From assembly GCF_002975205.1 (NCBI RefSeq), contig NZ_PCOC01000001.1:1-64000 (forward strand): a stretch of DNA of 64,000 nucleotides, written 5' to 3'. The translations under genes were made by a program, and so were the position numbers. This DNA is from Ochrobactrum vermis (GTDB lineage Bacteria; Pseudomonadota; Alphaproteobacteria; Rhizobiales; Rhizobiaceae). Shown piece by piece: positions 42,115 to 51,475 of the stretch. Position 1 is the first letter of the stretch; every line of letters begins with the position of its first letter. The notes under the pieces were generated by a model. That model was not told the origin of the DNA, did no database searches, and saw nothing but the letters and a program-made list of their open reading frames with translations.

Positions 42115-42909
42115 GTGAGCGACTTCGAAACAATCCAGATTGCGATAGACCAACGCGGCGTCGCGACACTGACGCTCAATCGTCCTGACCAGCATAACGC
42201 GCTCTCCGGCCAGATGATTGACGAGCTTCTGACGGCTGTGTTGCATCTGGCGGATAATGAAGCTGCGCGTCTCGTTGTTCTGACCGGCGCAGGCGCCAGC
42301 TTTTGTGCGGGCGGCGATCTGGGATGGATGCAGGAGCAGGTAAAAGCCACGCGTGCGCAGCGCATCGAAGAGGCGCGCAAGCTCGCCCTCATGCTGAAGG
42401 CGCTGCGCGATCTGCCGAAACCATTGATCGGACGCATCAATGGGCAGGCCTATGGCGGCGGCGTGGGCCTCATCAGCGTATGCGATGCAGCAATTGGCGT
42501 TTCGGGCGCACGTTTCGGGCTGACTGAGACGAAGCTCGGTCTAATACCCGCTACCATCAGCCCCTATGTGGTGGCGCGCATCGGGCAGGCCAATGCGCTA
42601 CGCACATTCACATCGGCGCGGCTGTTCGATGCCGAGGAAGCGCGACGCATCGGTCTGTTGCACGAAGTGGTCGAGGCCGAACGTCTCGATGCGGCGGTGG
42701 AGGCGGAGATAAAACCCTATTTTGCCACCCCGCCCGCAGCCGTCGCCGCCTCCAAGCGGCTGGTCCATGCACTGGGCGCGCCGATAGACGAGGCCGTCAT
42801 CGATATGACGCTGACCCGTCTTGCCGATACATGGGAAACGCCAGAGGCCGCAGAGGGAATCGCGGCCTTTTTTGCGAAACGATCACCGACGTGGAAGGGA
42901 GGAAACTAA
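42115..42909 (+). CDS. Probable methylglutaconyl-CoA hydratase (crotonase family)
   Basis: An enoyl-CoA hydratase-family protein of 264 residues, most likely hydrating 3-methylglutaconyl-CoA to HMG-CoA, because this is the only step otherwise missing from the cluster. Oxyanion-hole segments are GASFCAGGDLGWM and NGQAYGGGVGLIS; the catalytic region reads LTETKLGLIPATISPYV. The start is GTG 42115, with AGGGGGA about 6 bp upstream. The specific substrate is inferred from context, since the fold covers many acyl-CoA reactions. Confidence 0.88.
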   Translation: MSDFETIQIAIDQRGVATLTLNRPDQHNALSGQMIDELLTAVLHLADNEAARLVVLTGAGASFCAGGDLGWMQEQVKATRAQRIEEARKLALMLKALRDLPKPLIGRINGQAYGGGVGLISVCDAAIGVSGARFGLTETKLGLIPATISPYVVARIGQANALRTFTSARLFDAEEARRIGLLHEVVEAERLDAAVEAEIKPYFATPPAAVAASKRLVHALGAPIDEAVIDMTLTRLADTWETPEAAEGIAAFFAKRSPTWKGGN

Positions 42910-43232
42910 GACTTTGGGAGGAGCCGATTTTCGTTGTAGTTGCGGGTACTTGGCGCTTGCAATCGAAAGCCGGAAATGCATTCTTATTACATCATGAAAG
43001 CTCGCTCCCGGTCTGGAGCATGATTCCGAAAGAGCGGATGCGATTTTGGATAATATTATGGCTCCGGGATGCCGCGAGGCTGGTGTGGCGAGCTTTTGGA
43101 TTGACCCTTTGAGATCATGCGATGAACAAAAGGGAGGGCCCGGCAATTCGGCAGCGCAGATGCGCTGAGATTTGACCGGCAAGGGTTGTCTCGGGGCCGT
43201 CGGAGGACGCTGCCCTACAAAGGAGAAAAAGA
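42910..43232. other. Region between the leucine cluster and the LIV-binding protein gene
   Basis: No gene is supported. A possible degraded repeat fragment lies at about 43014-43045 (GGAGCATGATTCCGAAAGAG). A 6-bp perfect hairpin CAGCGC-AGAT-GCGCTG is at 43152-43167, and a ribosome site (AAAGGAG) precedes the start at 43233. The stretch from 43140 is GC-rich and could be a structured leader. Confidence 0.45.
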
Positions 43233-44339
43233 ATGAACCTGAAACTTCTGTCCAGCGTGGCTTTTGCAGCTACACTCGGCTTTGCCAGCGCCGCCTATGC
43301 AGACATCACCATCGGCGTCGTCGCACCGCTGACGGGCCCTGTCGCCGCTTTCGGTGACCAGGTGAAGAAGGGTGCGGAAACCGCTGTTGAGGTGATCAAC
43401 AAGGCTGGCGGCATCAAGGGCGAGAAAGTCGTACTGAAGTTTGCCGACGATGCCGGTGAACCGAAGCAGGGCGTTTCCGCCGCCAACCAGATCGTCGGCG
43501 ACGGCATCAAGTTCGTCGTCGGCCCGGTCACGACCGGCGTTGCCATCCCTGTTTCCGACGTGTTCTCGGAAAACGGCGTCCTGATGGTCACCCCGACCGC
43601 CACCGGCCCGGACCTGACCGCGCGCAAACTTGAAAACGTGTTCCGCACCTGCGGTCGCGACGACCAGCAGGCCGAAGTCATGGCCGACTACGTCCTGAAG
43701 AATTTCAAGGACAAGAAGGTCGCCGTCATCCACGACAAGGGTGCCTATGGCAAGGGTCTGGCCGACGCTTTCAAGGCTGCGATCAACAAGGGCGGTGTCA
43801 CCGAAGTTCAATATGATTCGGTTACCCCGGGCGACAAGGACTTCAGCGCGCTCGTTTCCAAGCTGAAGGCTGCTGGCACCGACATCGTCTATTTCGGCGG
43901 CTACCATGCCGAAGGCGGTCTCCTGTCGCGTCAGTTGCATGACGCTGGCATGCAGGCGCTGGTACTCGGCGGTGAAGGCCTGTCCAACACCGAATATTGG
44001 GCAATCGGCGGCACCAACGCACAGGGCACGCTGTTCACCAATGCCAAGGACGCCACCAAGAATCCGGCTTCCAAGGATGCCATTGAGGCTCTGAAGGCCA
44101 AGAACATCCCGGCTGAAGCGTTCACCATGAACGCCTATGCTGCTGTGGAAGTCATCAAGGCTGGCATTGAACGCGCCGGTTCGACCGATGATTCGGCCGC
44201 CGTTGCCAAGGCTCTGCATGATGGCAAGCCGATCGAAACCGCTATCGGCACGCTGACCTATGGCGAAAACGGCGATCTCAGCTCGCCGAGCTTCGACATC
44301 TTCAAGTGGGATGACGGCAAGATCGTCGGCCTCGAATAA
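43233..44339 (+). CDS. Branched-chain amino-acid ABC transporter binding protein
   Basis: A periplasmic leucine/isoleucine/valine-binding protein of the LivJ/LivK family (368 residues). The signal peptide ends at AYA-DI (about residue 23). The mature protein starts [19 protein letters not shown] and has the typical GVKFVVGP-like segment ([15 protein letters not shown]), [19 protein letters not shown] and [20 protein letters not shown]. No permease or ATPase genes lie nearby, so it must work with a transporter encoded elsewhere. Its position next to leucine catabolism suggests leucine uptake, which is inference. Confidence 0.92.
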   Translation: MNLKLLSSVAFAATLGFASAAYADITIGVVAPLTGPVAAFGDQVKKGAETAVEVINKAGGIKGEKVVLKFADDAGEPKQGVSAANQIVGDGIKFVVGPVTTGVAIPVSDVFSENGVLMVTPTATGPDLTARKLENVFRTCGRDDQQAEVMADYVLKNFKDKKVAVIHDKGAYGKGLADAFKAAINKGGVTEVQYDSVTPGDKDFSALVSKLKAAGTDIVYFGGYHAEGGLLSRQLHDAGMQALVLGGEGLSNTEYWAIGGTNAQGTLFTNAKDATKNPASKDAIEALKAKNIPAEAFTMNAYAAVEVIKAGIERAGSTDDSAAVAKALHDGKPIETAIGTLTYGENGDLSSPSFDIFKWDDGKIVGLE

Positions 44340-44364
44340 GATCGTCAATCGTTTAAGATAGAAA

Positions 44365-44391
44365 AACGCTGGGGCTTGTCCCCGGCGTTTT
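44365..44391 (+). terminator. Terminator after the LIV-binding protein gene
   Basis: AACGC-T-GGGG pairs with CCCC-G-GCGTT around a 5-nt loop (one T-G pair). It is followed by TTTT and lies 25 bp after the stop. Confidence 0.8.
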
Positions 44392-44413
44392 GCGTTTGGG
44401 AAGCGCGGCTCCG

Positions 44414-45007
44414 TCAGGAGCCGGTATAGCCCAGTTCCGCTTCGACAGCCTCGAATGTCTTTTCCATCGCATAGGTTGGGCTGAGCGGAAAACCGAAATG
44501 TCCGTAGGCGATGGACATTTGCCGTTCGGCCCGGCTTTCACCTCCCTTGGCAACCGCCGCCACATAGAGCGCTGCGGCCAGGCCGGTACGGTCGGCGCCG
44601 GATTTGCAATGGATGAGAACAGGCTTTTCCGCATTCTGCATCAGGGCGATCAACTGTCTGGTTTGTGCAGGGTCTAACTGTCGTCTTGACGACATTTCGA
44701 AATCGGCGTGCTGGATACCGAGCGTCTTTGCGGCTGTGATCTCTTCATCGTACCATTTCGAACCCGGTTCGGGACCGCGCAGGTTGATGATGGTCTTGAT
44801 GCCGTAGAGCTTCTGCAAGGAAGCGATGCGCGCCGGGTCCGGCTGGTTGGAGCGATAAGCCTGCCCGTCGACGATGGTATGAACGTTGCCCTTATATTGC
44901 AGCGTATAGAGATAGCCGCCCATGACGCTCGATCCGATAAGCAACCCAAGCCCGGCTAGCCGAGCATAGCTGAAGGACCATTCGACGTATTTCCGAAAGA
45001 ACGACAT
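44414..45007 (-). CDS. Membrane-anchored tyrosine/dual-specificity phosphatase
   Basis: A 197-residue protein with one N-terminal membrane segment (about 14-35) and a phosphatase domain outside it. The active-site loop HCKSGADRTG gives the Cys134-x5-Arg140 signature of cysteine phosphatases. The upstream segment INLRGPEPGSKWYDEE contains the probable general-acid region. It resembles the DSP/PTP-like family (DUF442-related) common in Rhizobiales. The substrate, protein or lipid phosphate, is unknown. ATG 45007 is preferred; an ATG at 45028 adds 7 residues. Confidence 0.85.
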   Translation of the reverse strand: MSFFRKYVEWSFSYARLAGLGLLIGSSVMGGYLYTLQYKGNVHTIVDGQAYRSNQPDPARIASLQKLYGIKTIINLRGPEPGSKWYDEEITAAKTLGIQHADFEMSSRRQLDPAQTRQLIALMQNAEKPVLIHCKSGADRTGLAAALYVAAVAKGGESRAERQMSIAYGHFGFPLSPTYAMEKTFEAVEAELGYTGS

Positions 45008-45310
45008 AGGGGCCTCATTTAAACGCAAGTAAATAATAAAATATAGCTGGCTGAAAATTTGTTCTTGGCTTCCGGGTGAAATATACTAAGATTTAGACTT
45101 AATCTTGTCCGAAAGAAGAAGAAATTTCATTTGTTCTGTTTGAGTTATTTGTAAAATTCCCGAAGGTGCGTGCGGGAACGTTGTTGGGGGCAGCATCTGT
45201 GTCAGTTCGTGGTGTCGGTAAATCGCGTTGGTTTTTCGTGGCTTAAGCTTCGGTTAACCATGACTGTTTAATCTATGACCATGTGTTGGGGCAGCTAGCG
45301 GAGCAGGTTT
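45008..45310. other. Divergent intergenic region
   Basis: No gene is supported. The left part (45020-45170) is AT-rich. The right part contains a CtrA-type box at 45243-45258 and probably the promoter of the small gene at 45311. Confidence 0.5.
45243..45258 (+). promoter_or_regulatory. CtrA-type binding site
   Basis: TTAAGCTTCGGTTAAC matches the full CtrA consensus TTAA-N7-TTAAC exactly. It is centred about 60 bp before the ATG of the 66-residue gene, a usual promoter position for CtrA-activated genes in alphaproteobacteria. Confidence 0.65.
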
Positions 45311-45511
45311 ATGCAGCGCTACAGATTTGACGATAAACGAATTCTGATCGAGGCGATTGTTGAGTTACTCAACCAGGGCGTAGAGCCTGACGAACTCGAT
45401 CTTGTACTAAGCCAGATCGGTCCGGTCGATCTTGATTTGATGCGGCAATGCCTGATCGAGGTGTGGAATTACAACCATCCGGATCTGGCGGAAACGCCGA
45501 TGGCGGCCTGA
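45311..45511 (+). CDS. Small conserved-looking protein of unknown function
   Basis: A 66-residue soluble protein, acidic overall, predicted mostly helical: RILIEAIVELLNQGVEPDEL and LDLMRQCLIEVWNYNHPDL look like two amphipathic helices joined by a turn. There is no signal peptide, membrane segment or cysteine pair. GGAGCAGG stands about 4 bp before the ATG. The gene has a perfect CtrA box upstream, which suggests cell-cycle control, and a 435-bp untranslated stretch ending in a strong terminator downstream. The family is not recognised. Confidence 0.7.
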   Translation: MQRYRFDDKRILIEAIVELLNQGVEPDELDLVLSQIGPVDLDLMRQCLIEVWNYNHPDLAETPMAA

Positions 45512-45945
45512 CGACGGGTCTGCAGGCCGAGTGGTGCAAAGCATCGCGGTAAGGCAGCAAGGACGAGCCAAAGCCAATGACGTTTTGGCAGGCAATGCTT
45601 CACTTGGGCGCGCGAACCGTTCGGACGGTTGCGAACTGGGTCTGTCGAAAGGTGGATCGGGGTGCCTGAAGCGGGAAATATAAATGTCCACCTGCGGAAG
45701 TGGGTTTGACGCGGATGGAATTGGGCGTGGATGATACGCCTGTCGGACGAATACGGCAGTTCAGGCAACGGTTTGTGTGTCGGAACTGTCGGGGCAGGGC
45801 CGGGTTGAACCGGTTTTGGAGCAATCTGGCCACTGCCCGCAATGTCATATTCCTGAAATGCAGACGGGTTATACCCATTTGCATATCGGGAATTCACTTG
45901 GGACCGCGACCACGGATGTACTGGCGCAACTCAGGTGAAAGCGGA

Positions 45946-45970
45946 AGGTCGGGTTCAACCCGGCCTTTTT
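45946..45970 (+). terminator. Strong terminator in the gene-free region
   Basis: GGTCGGGT pairs with ACCCGGCC (one T-G pair) around a 3-nt loop. It is followed by TTTTT. The nearest upstream stop codon on this strand is 435 bp away. Confidence 0.85.
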
Positions 45971-46035
45971 CGTTTTTGAGCGCATCCGGGAAAGCGTCAA
46001 ACCTCTCCGTTGGGAAATCAGTTCATAGGACGGAT

Positions 46036-46136
46036 TGAGAGCGTATCCCGAAAAGTGTGTGGCGGTTTTCGGAAAAGATACGCGTCAAAACAGCATTTAG
46101 AGTGCCGATCTGAGCCAATTGGATCGAAACGCGCCC
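46036..46136. repeat. RIME/Bru-RS-like element, copy 3 (inverted)
   Basis: The reverse complement of the element at 6721-6818. It starts with TGAGAGCGTATCCCGAAAAGTG, passes through GGCGGTTTTCGG and ACGCGTCAAAACAG, and ends with the second palindrome, whose arms have partly decayed (GTGCCGATCTGAGC, then GGATCGAAACGCGC). Confidence 0.7.
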
Positions 46137-46303
46137 CCCGGCGCTGATGGCGTGCGCATTTCAGGCTGGTCATGCATGGGATTGCGAACGGTTCGCGCAC
46201 GGGCTTTCGCTGCTGTTTCGCCTTGTATCAGATGACGGAAACATTTTCCCTTTCCAACAAATGCCGTATGAAAAGACATCGCCGTCGCTATCGCGGTTGT
46301 TTT

Positions 46304-46395
46304 GAGCATATCTCCCGAAAGTGGAACCGGTTTCGCGGTAAAGAGATGCGTCAAAACGAGAAGATGGAGCGGTTTCGATGCTTGACTGGAATCGC
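46304..46395. repeat. RIME-like element, copy 4 (diverged, inverted)
   Basis: GAGCATATCTCCCGAAAGTG, GGAACCGGTTTCGCGG and GATGCGTCAAAACGAG follow the same order as in the 46036 copy. The second palindrome is degenerate. It lies just before the Dabb gene, whose ribosome site must be outside it. Confidence 0.55.
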
Positions 46396-46430
46396 CCTGG
46401 AAACGTCATTTTCAATCACGGAAGCAATTC

Positions 46431-46739
46431 ATGATACGCCATATCGTTCTCATCAAATTCAGACCGGAACTAAAAGCCGCGCAGATAGAAGAGAGACTGC
46501 AAGCTGTTGTTGCCCTCAAGGAGAAGATCGGGGGTATCCTGTCCATCACGGCTGGGGAAAACAACAGTCCGGAAAATCTTGAAAAGGGATTCAGACACGG
46601 TTTCGTCGTCGATTTCACGGATGGCGCGGCGCGGGACGCCTATCTTCCGCATCCCGAGCACGCGAAGGTAGGTAAAAGCCTTGTCGAAGCAGCCGATGGC
46701 GGCATCGAGGGGATACTGGTATTTGACTACGCGATCTGA
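46431..46739 (+). CDS. Stress-responsive alpha-beta barrel (Dabb) protein
   Basis: A 102-residue dimeric ferredoxin-like fold protein of the Dabb family. It has the typical start MIRHIVLIKFRPE, the middle segment NNSPENLEKGFRHGFVVDF with the conserved histidine, and the C-terminal YLPHPEHAKVGKSL. Members include polyketide cyclases and plant stress proteins. The bacterial role is mostly unknown. It is convergent with the molybdopterin-binding gene, with 36 bp between the stops. Confidence 0.9.
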   Translation: MIRHIVLIKFRPELKAAQIEERLQAVVALKEKIGGILSITAGENNSPENLEKGFRHGFVVDFTDGAARDAYLPHPEHAKVGKSLVEAADGGIEGILVFDYAI

Positions 46740-46775
46740 GATTTGCGGAAGCCGTGCGGCGCGCGACGATGCAGG

Positions 46776-47735
46776 CTATAGCACCAGTCCGCCGACCCCC
46801 ATGCGGGACAGATCGTCGGCAGAAAGCGCAATCCCTGCCATCAGGCGATCCAGCACCCAATCGAGGCTGTTTTCGCGTGCGCTGCGGGCTGATCCGGGTG
46901 CAGCAACGATATATTTGCCGTCACGCTGGCCCAGAACCAGCAGATTGCCCGGATCGACCGGCATTCCGATGCGCAGGATTTCGCCACCTGAAATACGGAT
47001 CGATTGCGGCACGATATCCGCCTCGTCTGCAACAGCTGATGCGCTGAAAATCACGATAATGTCGCAGGCCCGGCCAACCTCCACGATAGCCGCTGCCAGC
47101 GCAGCCGGATCGTGCGCGACGCGTTTTTCACAAACAAGCGCCCCGCCATTTCGAATAGCCCGCTTTTCCATCAGCTCGCGGGTTTTCTCAAGAACCGTCT
47201 CGCGTATCGAGGGAAGACGCGACTGGATCAGCCCGATCCGTGTGCCATTGAACGGGTAGACGCGAAGCGCCGGTTGTGCATCAAGGCCGATTTCCTGGAG
47301 AAGTGACCCCGGCACGGCAAAAGGAATGATCTTGACGGTGGCTATCATCTGCCCGGCTTCCACCCGCATATGATTGCGCAATGTGGCCACGGAAATACGC
47401 GCATCATGTGCATTGACCGTATCGATACGGTCGACATCGGCAGAAAATACGCCATTGCGCCGGGCATGGAGGTTGACCCGCCCAGTCGTGGCATTGCCGA
47501 TCGCTATCTCGGCGGAAGCAAGCATGCGCCCGATGGCGAGGGCTGCTTCATCCTCGCCGATGTCCCCTTTTCCAAGACGCGCGGCCAGAACCGAACCTAT
47601 GCCTGCCTCTCGCAGCAAAGCGAGATTGAGGGCATCGAGAACCGTCCCTTTGCGTAAAGTGAGCGCGCTTGCCGTCATCGCATAGCCGAGAATTGCACCT
47701 TCGGCCTCATCGAGCGGCATTTCGGCAAATATCAT
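46776..47735 (-). CDS. Molybdopterin-binding protein (MoeA/MoaB-like domains)
   Basis: A 319-residue protein related to molybdenum-cofactor enzymes. The N-terminus MIFAEMPLDEAEGAILGYAM is the conserved opening of the family, and the C-terminal half is a MogA/MoaB-type molybdopterin-binding fold with CDIIVIFSASAVADEADIVP and GGEILRIGMPVDPGNLLVLG. In many rhizobial relatives this unit is fused to a C-terminal MobA/glycosyltransferase-like domain; here the protein stops at MGVGGLVL and the domain is absent. The start was set at ATG 47735; a reading from 47873 adds 46 residues without family support. Confidence 0.8.
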   Translation of the reverse strand: MIFAEMPLDEAEGAILGYAMTASALTLRKGTVLDALNLALLREAGIGSVLAARLGKGDIGEDEAALAIGRMLASAEIAIGNATTGRVNLHARRNGVFSADVDRIDTVNAHDARISVATLRNHMRVEAGQMIATVKIIPFAVPGSLLQEIGLDAQPALRVYPFNGTRIGLIQSRLPSIRETVLEKTRELMEKRAIRNGGALVCEKRVAHDPAALAAAIVEVGRACDIIVIFSASAVADEADIVPQSIRISGGEILRIGMPVDPGNLLVLGQRDGKYIVAAPGSARSARENSLDWVLDRLMAGIALSADDLSRMGVGGLVL

Positions 47736-48352
47736 TTCTACCCCCCAATCGCCTCGCAGTATTTTCAATAAAGCATAAACCGACCGGAGTGAAACGAGGA
47801 TCGATAAGATTGTGCTGAAACGCGCGCTGGGCATGCCAGGCTCAGACGATAAACCGTTGGTCGCACCAGTCATTCAACCGGGCTTGCGCCACCGACGAGG
47901 CAGCAGGTGCGGGGTGCGACGGCTGGCCGAAAACCGGTAAATTTCCATCACGATCTCGTTTACTCGGGGGTAAACGGCGGTTTTCATCTTGCAAGCCCCA
48001 TCCTTTGGGCCTATTCGCTCCGCCGCGTCTGGCGGTTGGCGGTATCTCCAGAAACCCGCCGGAACGTCGATCCCTTGATATGCGGATCGCTGGTTTCATT
48101 GCATTAAACATTGCCAAGACATGATCTCAAACGGGGCTTGGAACATGGCCCGCATCTGCGATCAGGCCGGATTATTTAGGCAGAATCCCCGCTTTTGGGC
48201 GCGACATTACGATCCAGCACAATTTTCGTCAGGCACGTGACAAACCGGATTATTCGTTATAACGGTACTTTTGGAAATTTCAGAATTTACCGAAAACTAG
48301 GAAATGACGCATGCGCCGGAGGTGACACTCTGCGCGCAGGATGGAAAGACAA
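47736..48352. other. Intergenic region upstream of cyoA
   Basis: No gene is supported; short frames lack ribosome sites and family features. The promoters of the molybdopterin-binding gene (left) and cyoA (right) should lie here. A short palindrome CGTTATAACG is at about 48254-48263, roughly 90 bp before cyoA, and could be an operator. Confidence 0.5.
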
Positions 48353-49360
48353 ATGAAACACGGCACCCCCCGGACGATCGTTTCGTTCGCCGTCTTGGCC
48401 CTCACGGCGTTTCTCGCCGGCTGCGAGAACCAGGTCCTGCTCTCCCCGAAAGGGGAAGTCGGCGTGGCAGAACGCGATCTCATCCTTTTTGCGACCGGCA
48501 TCATGCTGCTCGTCGTGCTTCCCGTTATCTTCATGACGCTGTATTTCGCATGGAAATACCGCGCCTCGAACGAGAAGGCGGATTACCAGCCAGACTGGCA
48601 CCACTCGACCAAGATCGAGCTTGCTGTCTGGCTCATCCCGATGGCGATCATTGTCGTTCTCGGGACGGTGACCTGGATCAGCACGCACAAGCTCGATCCC
48701 TATCGCCCGCTGGAATCCAATGCGAAGCCGATCAATGTCGAAGTCGTCGCGCTCGACTGGAAATGGCTTTTCATCTATCCGGACCAGGGCATCGCCACTG
48801 TCAATGAAATGGCAATGCCGGTCGATGTGCCGGTCAACTTCAAGCTGACCTCCAGCAACATCATGAACTCCTTCTTCATTCCGCAGCTTGGCAGTCAGGT
48901 CTATACCATGCCGAGCATGCAGACGAAGCTGCATCTGGTTGCCAACCATGCGGGCGAGTTCGACGGTATCTCCGCCAATTATAGCGGTCAGGGTTTTGCC
49001 CAGATGCGCTTCAAGGCGCATGCCTACAATCAGGCCGACTTCGATAAGTGGGTGGCCGATGTGAAGGCCAAGGCGAATGGCCAAGAGCTGAGCCGCGACC
49101 GTTACGCCTCGCTGGTGCAGCCGAGCGAGAAGGTTCCGCCGCAGTTCTTCACCTTCAGCGATCCGGCGTTGTTTCACAACATCGTGAACCGCTGCTGGGA
49201 TGGCAAGTCAGTCTGCATGGATGACGAAATGCATCGTCAACAGATGATCCGCGAAGCGCGTGCCAATCTGCGCAAGTCTTCGCCCGTCGATTTCAGCCAG
49301 TGGGCGAGCGACATCATCTGCGCAGTCCAGCCGCAGCGCCTTTCGCAGCTCGAAAACTGA
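48353..49360 (+). CDS. cyoA: Cytochrome bo ubiquinol oxidase subunit II
   Basis: A membrane-anchored lipoprotein subunit of the proton-pumping quinol oxidase (335 residues). The signal peptide ends in the lipobox FLAGC, giving lipidated Cys24. Two membrane helices follow (about 45-65 and 90-110), then the periplasmic cupredoxin-like domain with NSFFIPQLGSQVYTMPSM and GEFDGISANYSGQGFAQM. The copper-A ligands of cytochrome c oxidases are absent, which marks it as a quinol oxidase. ATG 48353 (MKHGTPRTIV) has GGAAAG just upstream; ATG 48341 is also possible. Confidence 0.95.
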   Translation: MKHGTPRTIVSFAVLALTAFLAGCENQVLLSPKGEVGVAERDLILFATGIMLLVVLPVIFMTLYFAWKYRASNEKADYQPDWHHSTKIELAVWLIPMAIIVVLGTVTWISTHKLDPYRPLESNAKPINVEVVALDWKWLFIYPDQGIATVNEMAMPVDVPVNFKLTSSNIMNSFFIPQLGSQVYTMPSMQTKLHLVANHAGEFDGISANYSGQGFAQMRFKAHAYNQADFDKWVADVKAKANGQELSRDRYASLVQPSEKVPPQFFTFSDPALFHNIVNRCWDGKSVCMDDEMHRQQMIREARANLRKSSPVDFSQWASDIICAVQPQRLSQLEN

Positions 49361-49490
49361 TGTGCCGATTGGCCCGCGACCTCGCATGAGGTCGCGGCCA
49401 TCCGCATTCAATCCCTTGTTTCACGCGGTTCCGGAAAGATGGCGCATCTTGCGCCGCCCCGGAATTGCTTCAATCGAAGCGTGATAAAAA

Positions 49491-51470
49491 ATGTTCGGAA
49501 AACTTACGCTCGAAGCGATACCCTATCACGAGCCAATCATCATGGTCACTTTGGCCGCGGTGGCTGGCGGGGCGCTCGCTATTCTGGCAGCCATTACCTA
49601 TTACCGCAAATGGACCCCGCTCTGGAACGACTGGCTTACATCCGTCGACCATAAGCGCATCGGGGTCATGTACATCATTCTGGCACTCGTGATGCTGTTC
49701 CGCGGCTTCTCGGATGCCGTCATGATGCGTGCCCAGCAGGCTCTGGCCTCCGGCGCCAACGAAGGCTTCCTGCCGCCGCATCACTATGACCAGATCTTCA
49801 CCGCCCATGGCGTGATCATGATCTTCTTCGTGGCGATGCCTTTCGTTGTCGGCTTGATGAACTTTGCCGTGCCGCTTCAGATCGGCGCGCGCGACGTGGC
49901 TTTCCCGTACCTCAACTCGCTCAGCTTCTGGCTGACCGTTGCGGGTGCGATCCTCATCAATGTCTCGCTCGGCGTCGGCGAATTCGCCAAGACCGGCTGG
50001 CTGGCCTATCCGCCGCTTTCCGGCAAGGAATTCAGCCCGGATGTCGGGGTGGATTATTATATCTGGGCCTTGCAGATTTCCGGTATGGGCACGCTGCTTT
50101 CGGGCGTGAACCTCATCACCACGATCATCAAGATGCGCGCACCCGGCATGGGCATGATGCAGGTTCCGGTCTTCACCTGGACCGCACTCTGCTCCAACGT
50201 GCTGATCGTCGCCGCCTTCCCGATCCTCACCGTCACGCTGGCGCTGCTGTCGCTCGACCGTTATCTGGATTTCCACTTCTTCACCAATGATGCCGGTGGC
50301 AATCCGATGATGTATGTGAACCTCATCTGGATCTGGGGGCACCCGGAAGTCTATATTCTGGTTCTGCCTGCCTTCGGTATCTTCTCGGAAATCGTCGCGA
50401 CCTTCTCCGGCAAGCGCCTGTTCGGCTACAAGTCGATGGTTTACGCCACGGTTGCGATCACCATCCTGTCGTTCCTGGTCTGGGTCCATCACTTCTTCAC
50501 CATGGGTGGCGGCGCCAATGTCAACGCCTTCTTCGGCGTGGCGACCATGATCATCTCGATCCCGACAGGGGCGAAGGTCTTCAACTGGCTCTTCACCATG
50601 TATAAGGGCCGCGTTCGCATGGAAACGCCGGTCATGTGGACCATCGGCTTCATGTGCACCTTCGTCGTCGGCGGCATGACGGGCGTTCTGCTCGCGGTTC
50701 CGCCAGCGGATTTCGTGCTGCACAATTCGGTGTTCCTGATCGCCCACTTCCATAATGTGATCATCTCGGGTGTTCTGTTCGGCTGCTTCGCCGGTCTTAT
50801 CTACTGGTGGCCGAAGGCTTTCGGCTTCAAGCTGAACGAACGTCTGGGCAAGAACGCATTCTGGTGCTGGCTCGTCGGCTTCATCATGGCCTTCATGCCG
50901 CTCTATGTACTCGGCCTGATGGGCATGACCCGTCGTCTGAACCATACCGAAAACCCGGCATGGCACATCTACCTCATCATTGCCGCCGTCGGCGTTGCGA
51001 TCATCCTTTGCGGTATCGTGTTCCAGATTCTGCAGATTGCGATTTCTATCCGCGACCGCGAAAAGCTGCGTGACAACAACGGCGATAGCTGGGGTACGGG
51101 CCGTACGCTCGAATGGTCGCTGGCTTCGCCGCCTGCCTTCTACAACTTTGCCGAAGTGCCGCATGTGCGCGATCATGACGGCTGGTGGGATATGAAGCAG
51201 AACGGCTATGTGCGCCGCACCGAAAAGTTCGCGCGCATCCATATGCCGAAGAACACCGGCGCCGGCTTCATCATCGGCATCCTGAACATTCCGCTCGGCT
51301 TTGCTCTGGTGTGGCACATCTGGTGGCTGGCAATCGCCTCCGCCGTGGCTGTGCTGGCCGTTGCCATCGCTCACTCCTTCAATAATGACAGGGACTATTA
51401 CGTCTCGGCCGAAGAGGTGCAGGAAGTCGAAGACCTCCGTACCCGGCAACTGACTGCTCAGGAGGCCTGA
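49491..51470 (+). CDS. cyoB: Cytochrome bo ubiquinol oxidase subunit I
   Basis: The catalytic heme-copper subunit, which reduces oxygen and pumps protons. The 659-residue protein has 15 or so membrane helices. The metal ligands fall at the same numbers as in the E. coli protein: His106 (FTAHGVIM), His284 with the cross-linked Tyr ([11 protein letters not shown]), His333/His334 (WVHHFF), and His419/His421 (IAHFHNV). The C-terminal helices typical of CyoB are present. cyoC begins 5 bp after its stop. Confidence 0.97.
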   Translation: MFGKLTLEAIPYHEPIIMVTLAAVAGGALAILAAITYYRKWTPLWNDWLTSVDHKRIGVMYIILALVMLFRGFSDAVMMRAQQALASGANEGFLPPHHYDQIFTAHGVIMIFFVAMPFVVGLMNFAVPLQIGARDVAFPYLNSLSFWLTVAGAILINVSLGVGEFAKTGWLAYPPLSGKEFSPDVGVDYYIWALQISGMGTLLSGVNLITTIIKMRAPGMGMMQVPVFTWTALCSNVLIVAAFPILTVTLALLSLDRYLDFHFFTNDAGGNPMMYVNLIWIWGHPEVYILVLPAFGIFSEIVATFSGKRLFGYKSMVYATVAITILSFLVWVHHFFTMGGGANVNAFFGVATMIISIPTGAKVFNWLFTMYKGRVRMETPVMWTIGFMCTFVVGGMTGVLLAVPPADFVLHNSVFLIAHFHNVIISGVLFGCFAGLIYWWPKAFGFKLNERLGKNAFWCWLVGFIMAFMPLYVLGLMGMTRRLNHTENPAWHIYLIIAAVGVAIILCGIVFQILQIAISIRDREKLRDNNGDSWGTGRTLEWSLASPPAFYNFAEVPHVRDHDGWWDMKQNGYVRRTEKFARIHMPKNTGAGFIIGILNIPLGFALVWHIWWLAIASAVAVLAVAIAHSFNNDRDYYVSAEEVQEVEDLRTRQLTAQEA

Positions 51471-51475
51471 TTCCG

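Larger units (their letters stand above)
45512..46430. other. Gene-free 0.9-kb region with terminator and repeats
   Basis: No reading frame here has a convincing start or family features; the longest candidates run through the terminator hairpin or repeats. The first part (45512-45970) holds several GC-rich stems, including one pairing 45792-45801 with 45828-45838 (GGGCAG/CTGCCC plus GGCC/GGCC), and ends in a terminator, so it may be a long 3' untranslated region or an independent small RNA. The second part carries two RIME-like repeat copies. Confidence 0.6.

Noticed and set aside
45700..46038. 112-codon frame in the gene-free region
   Set aside because: It runs straight through a strong terminator hairpin and has no recognisable composition or start signal.
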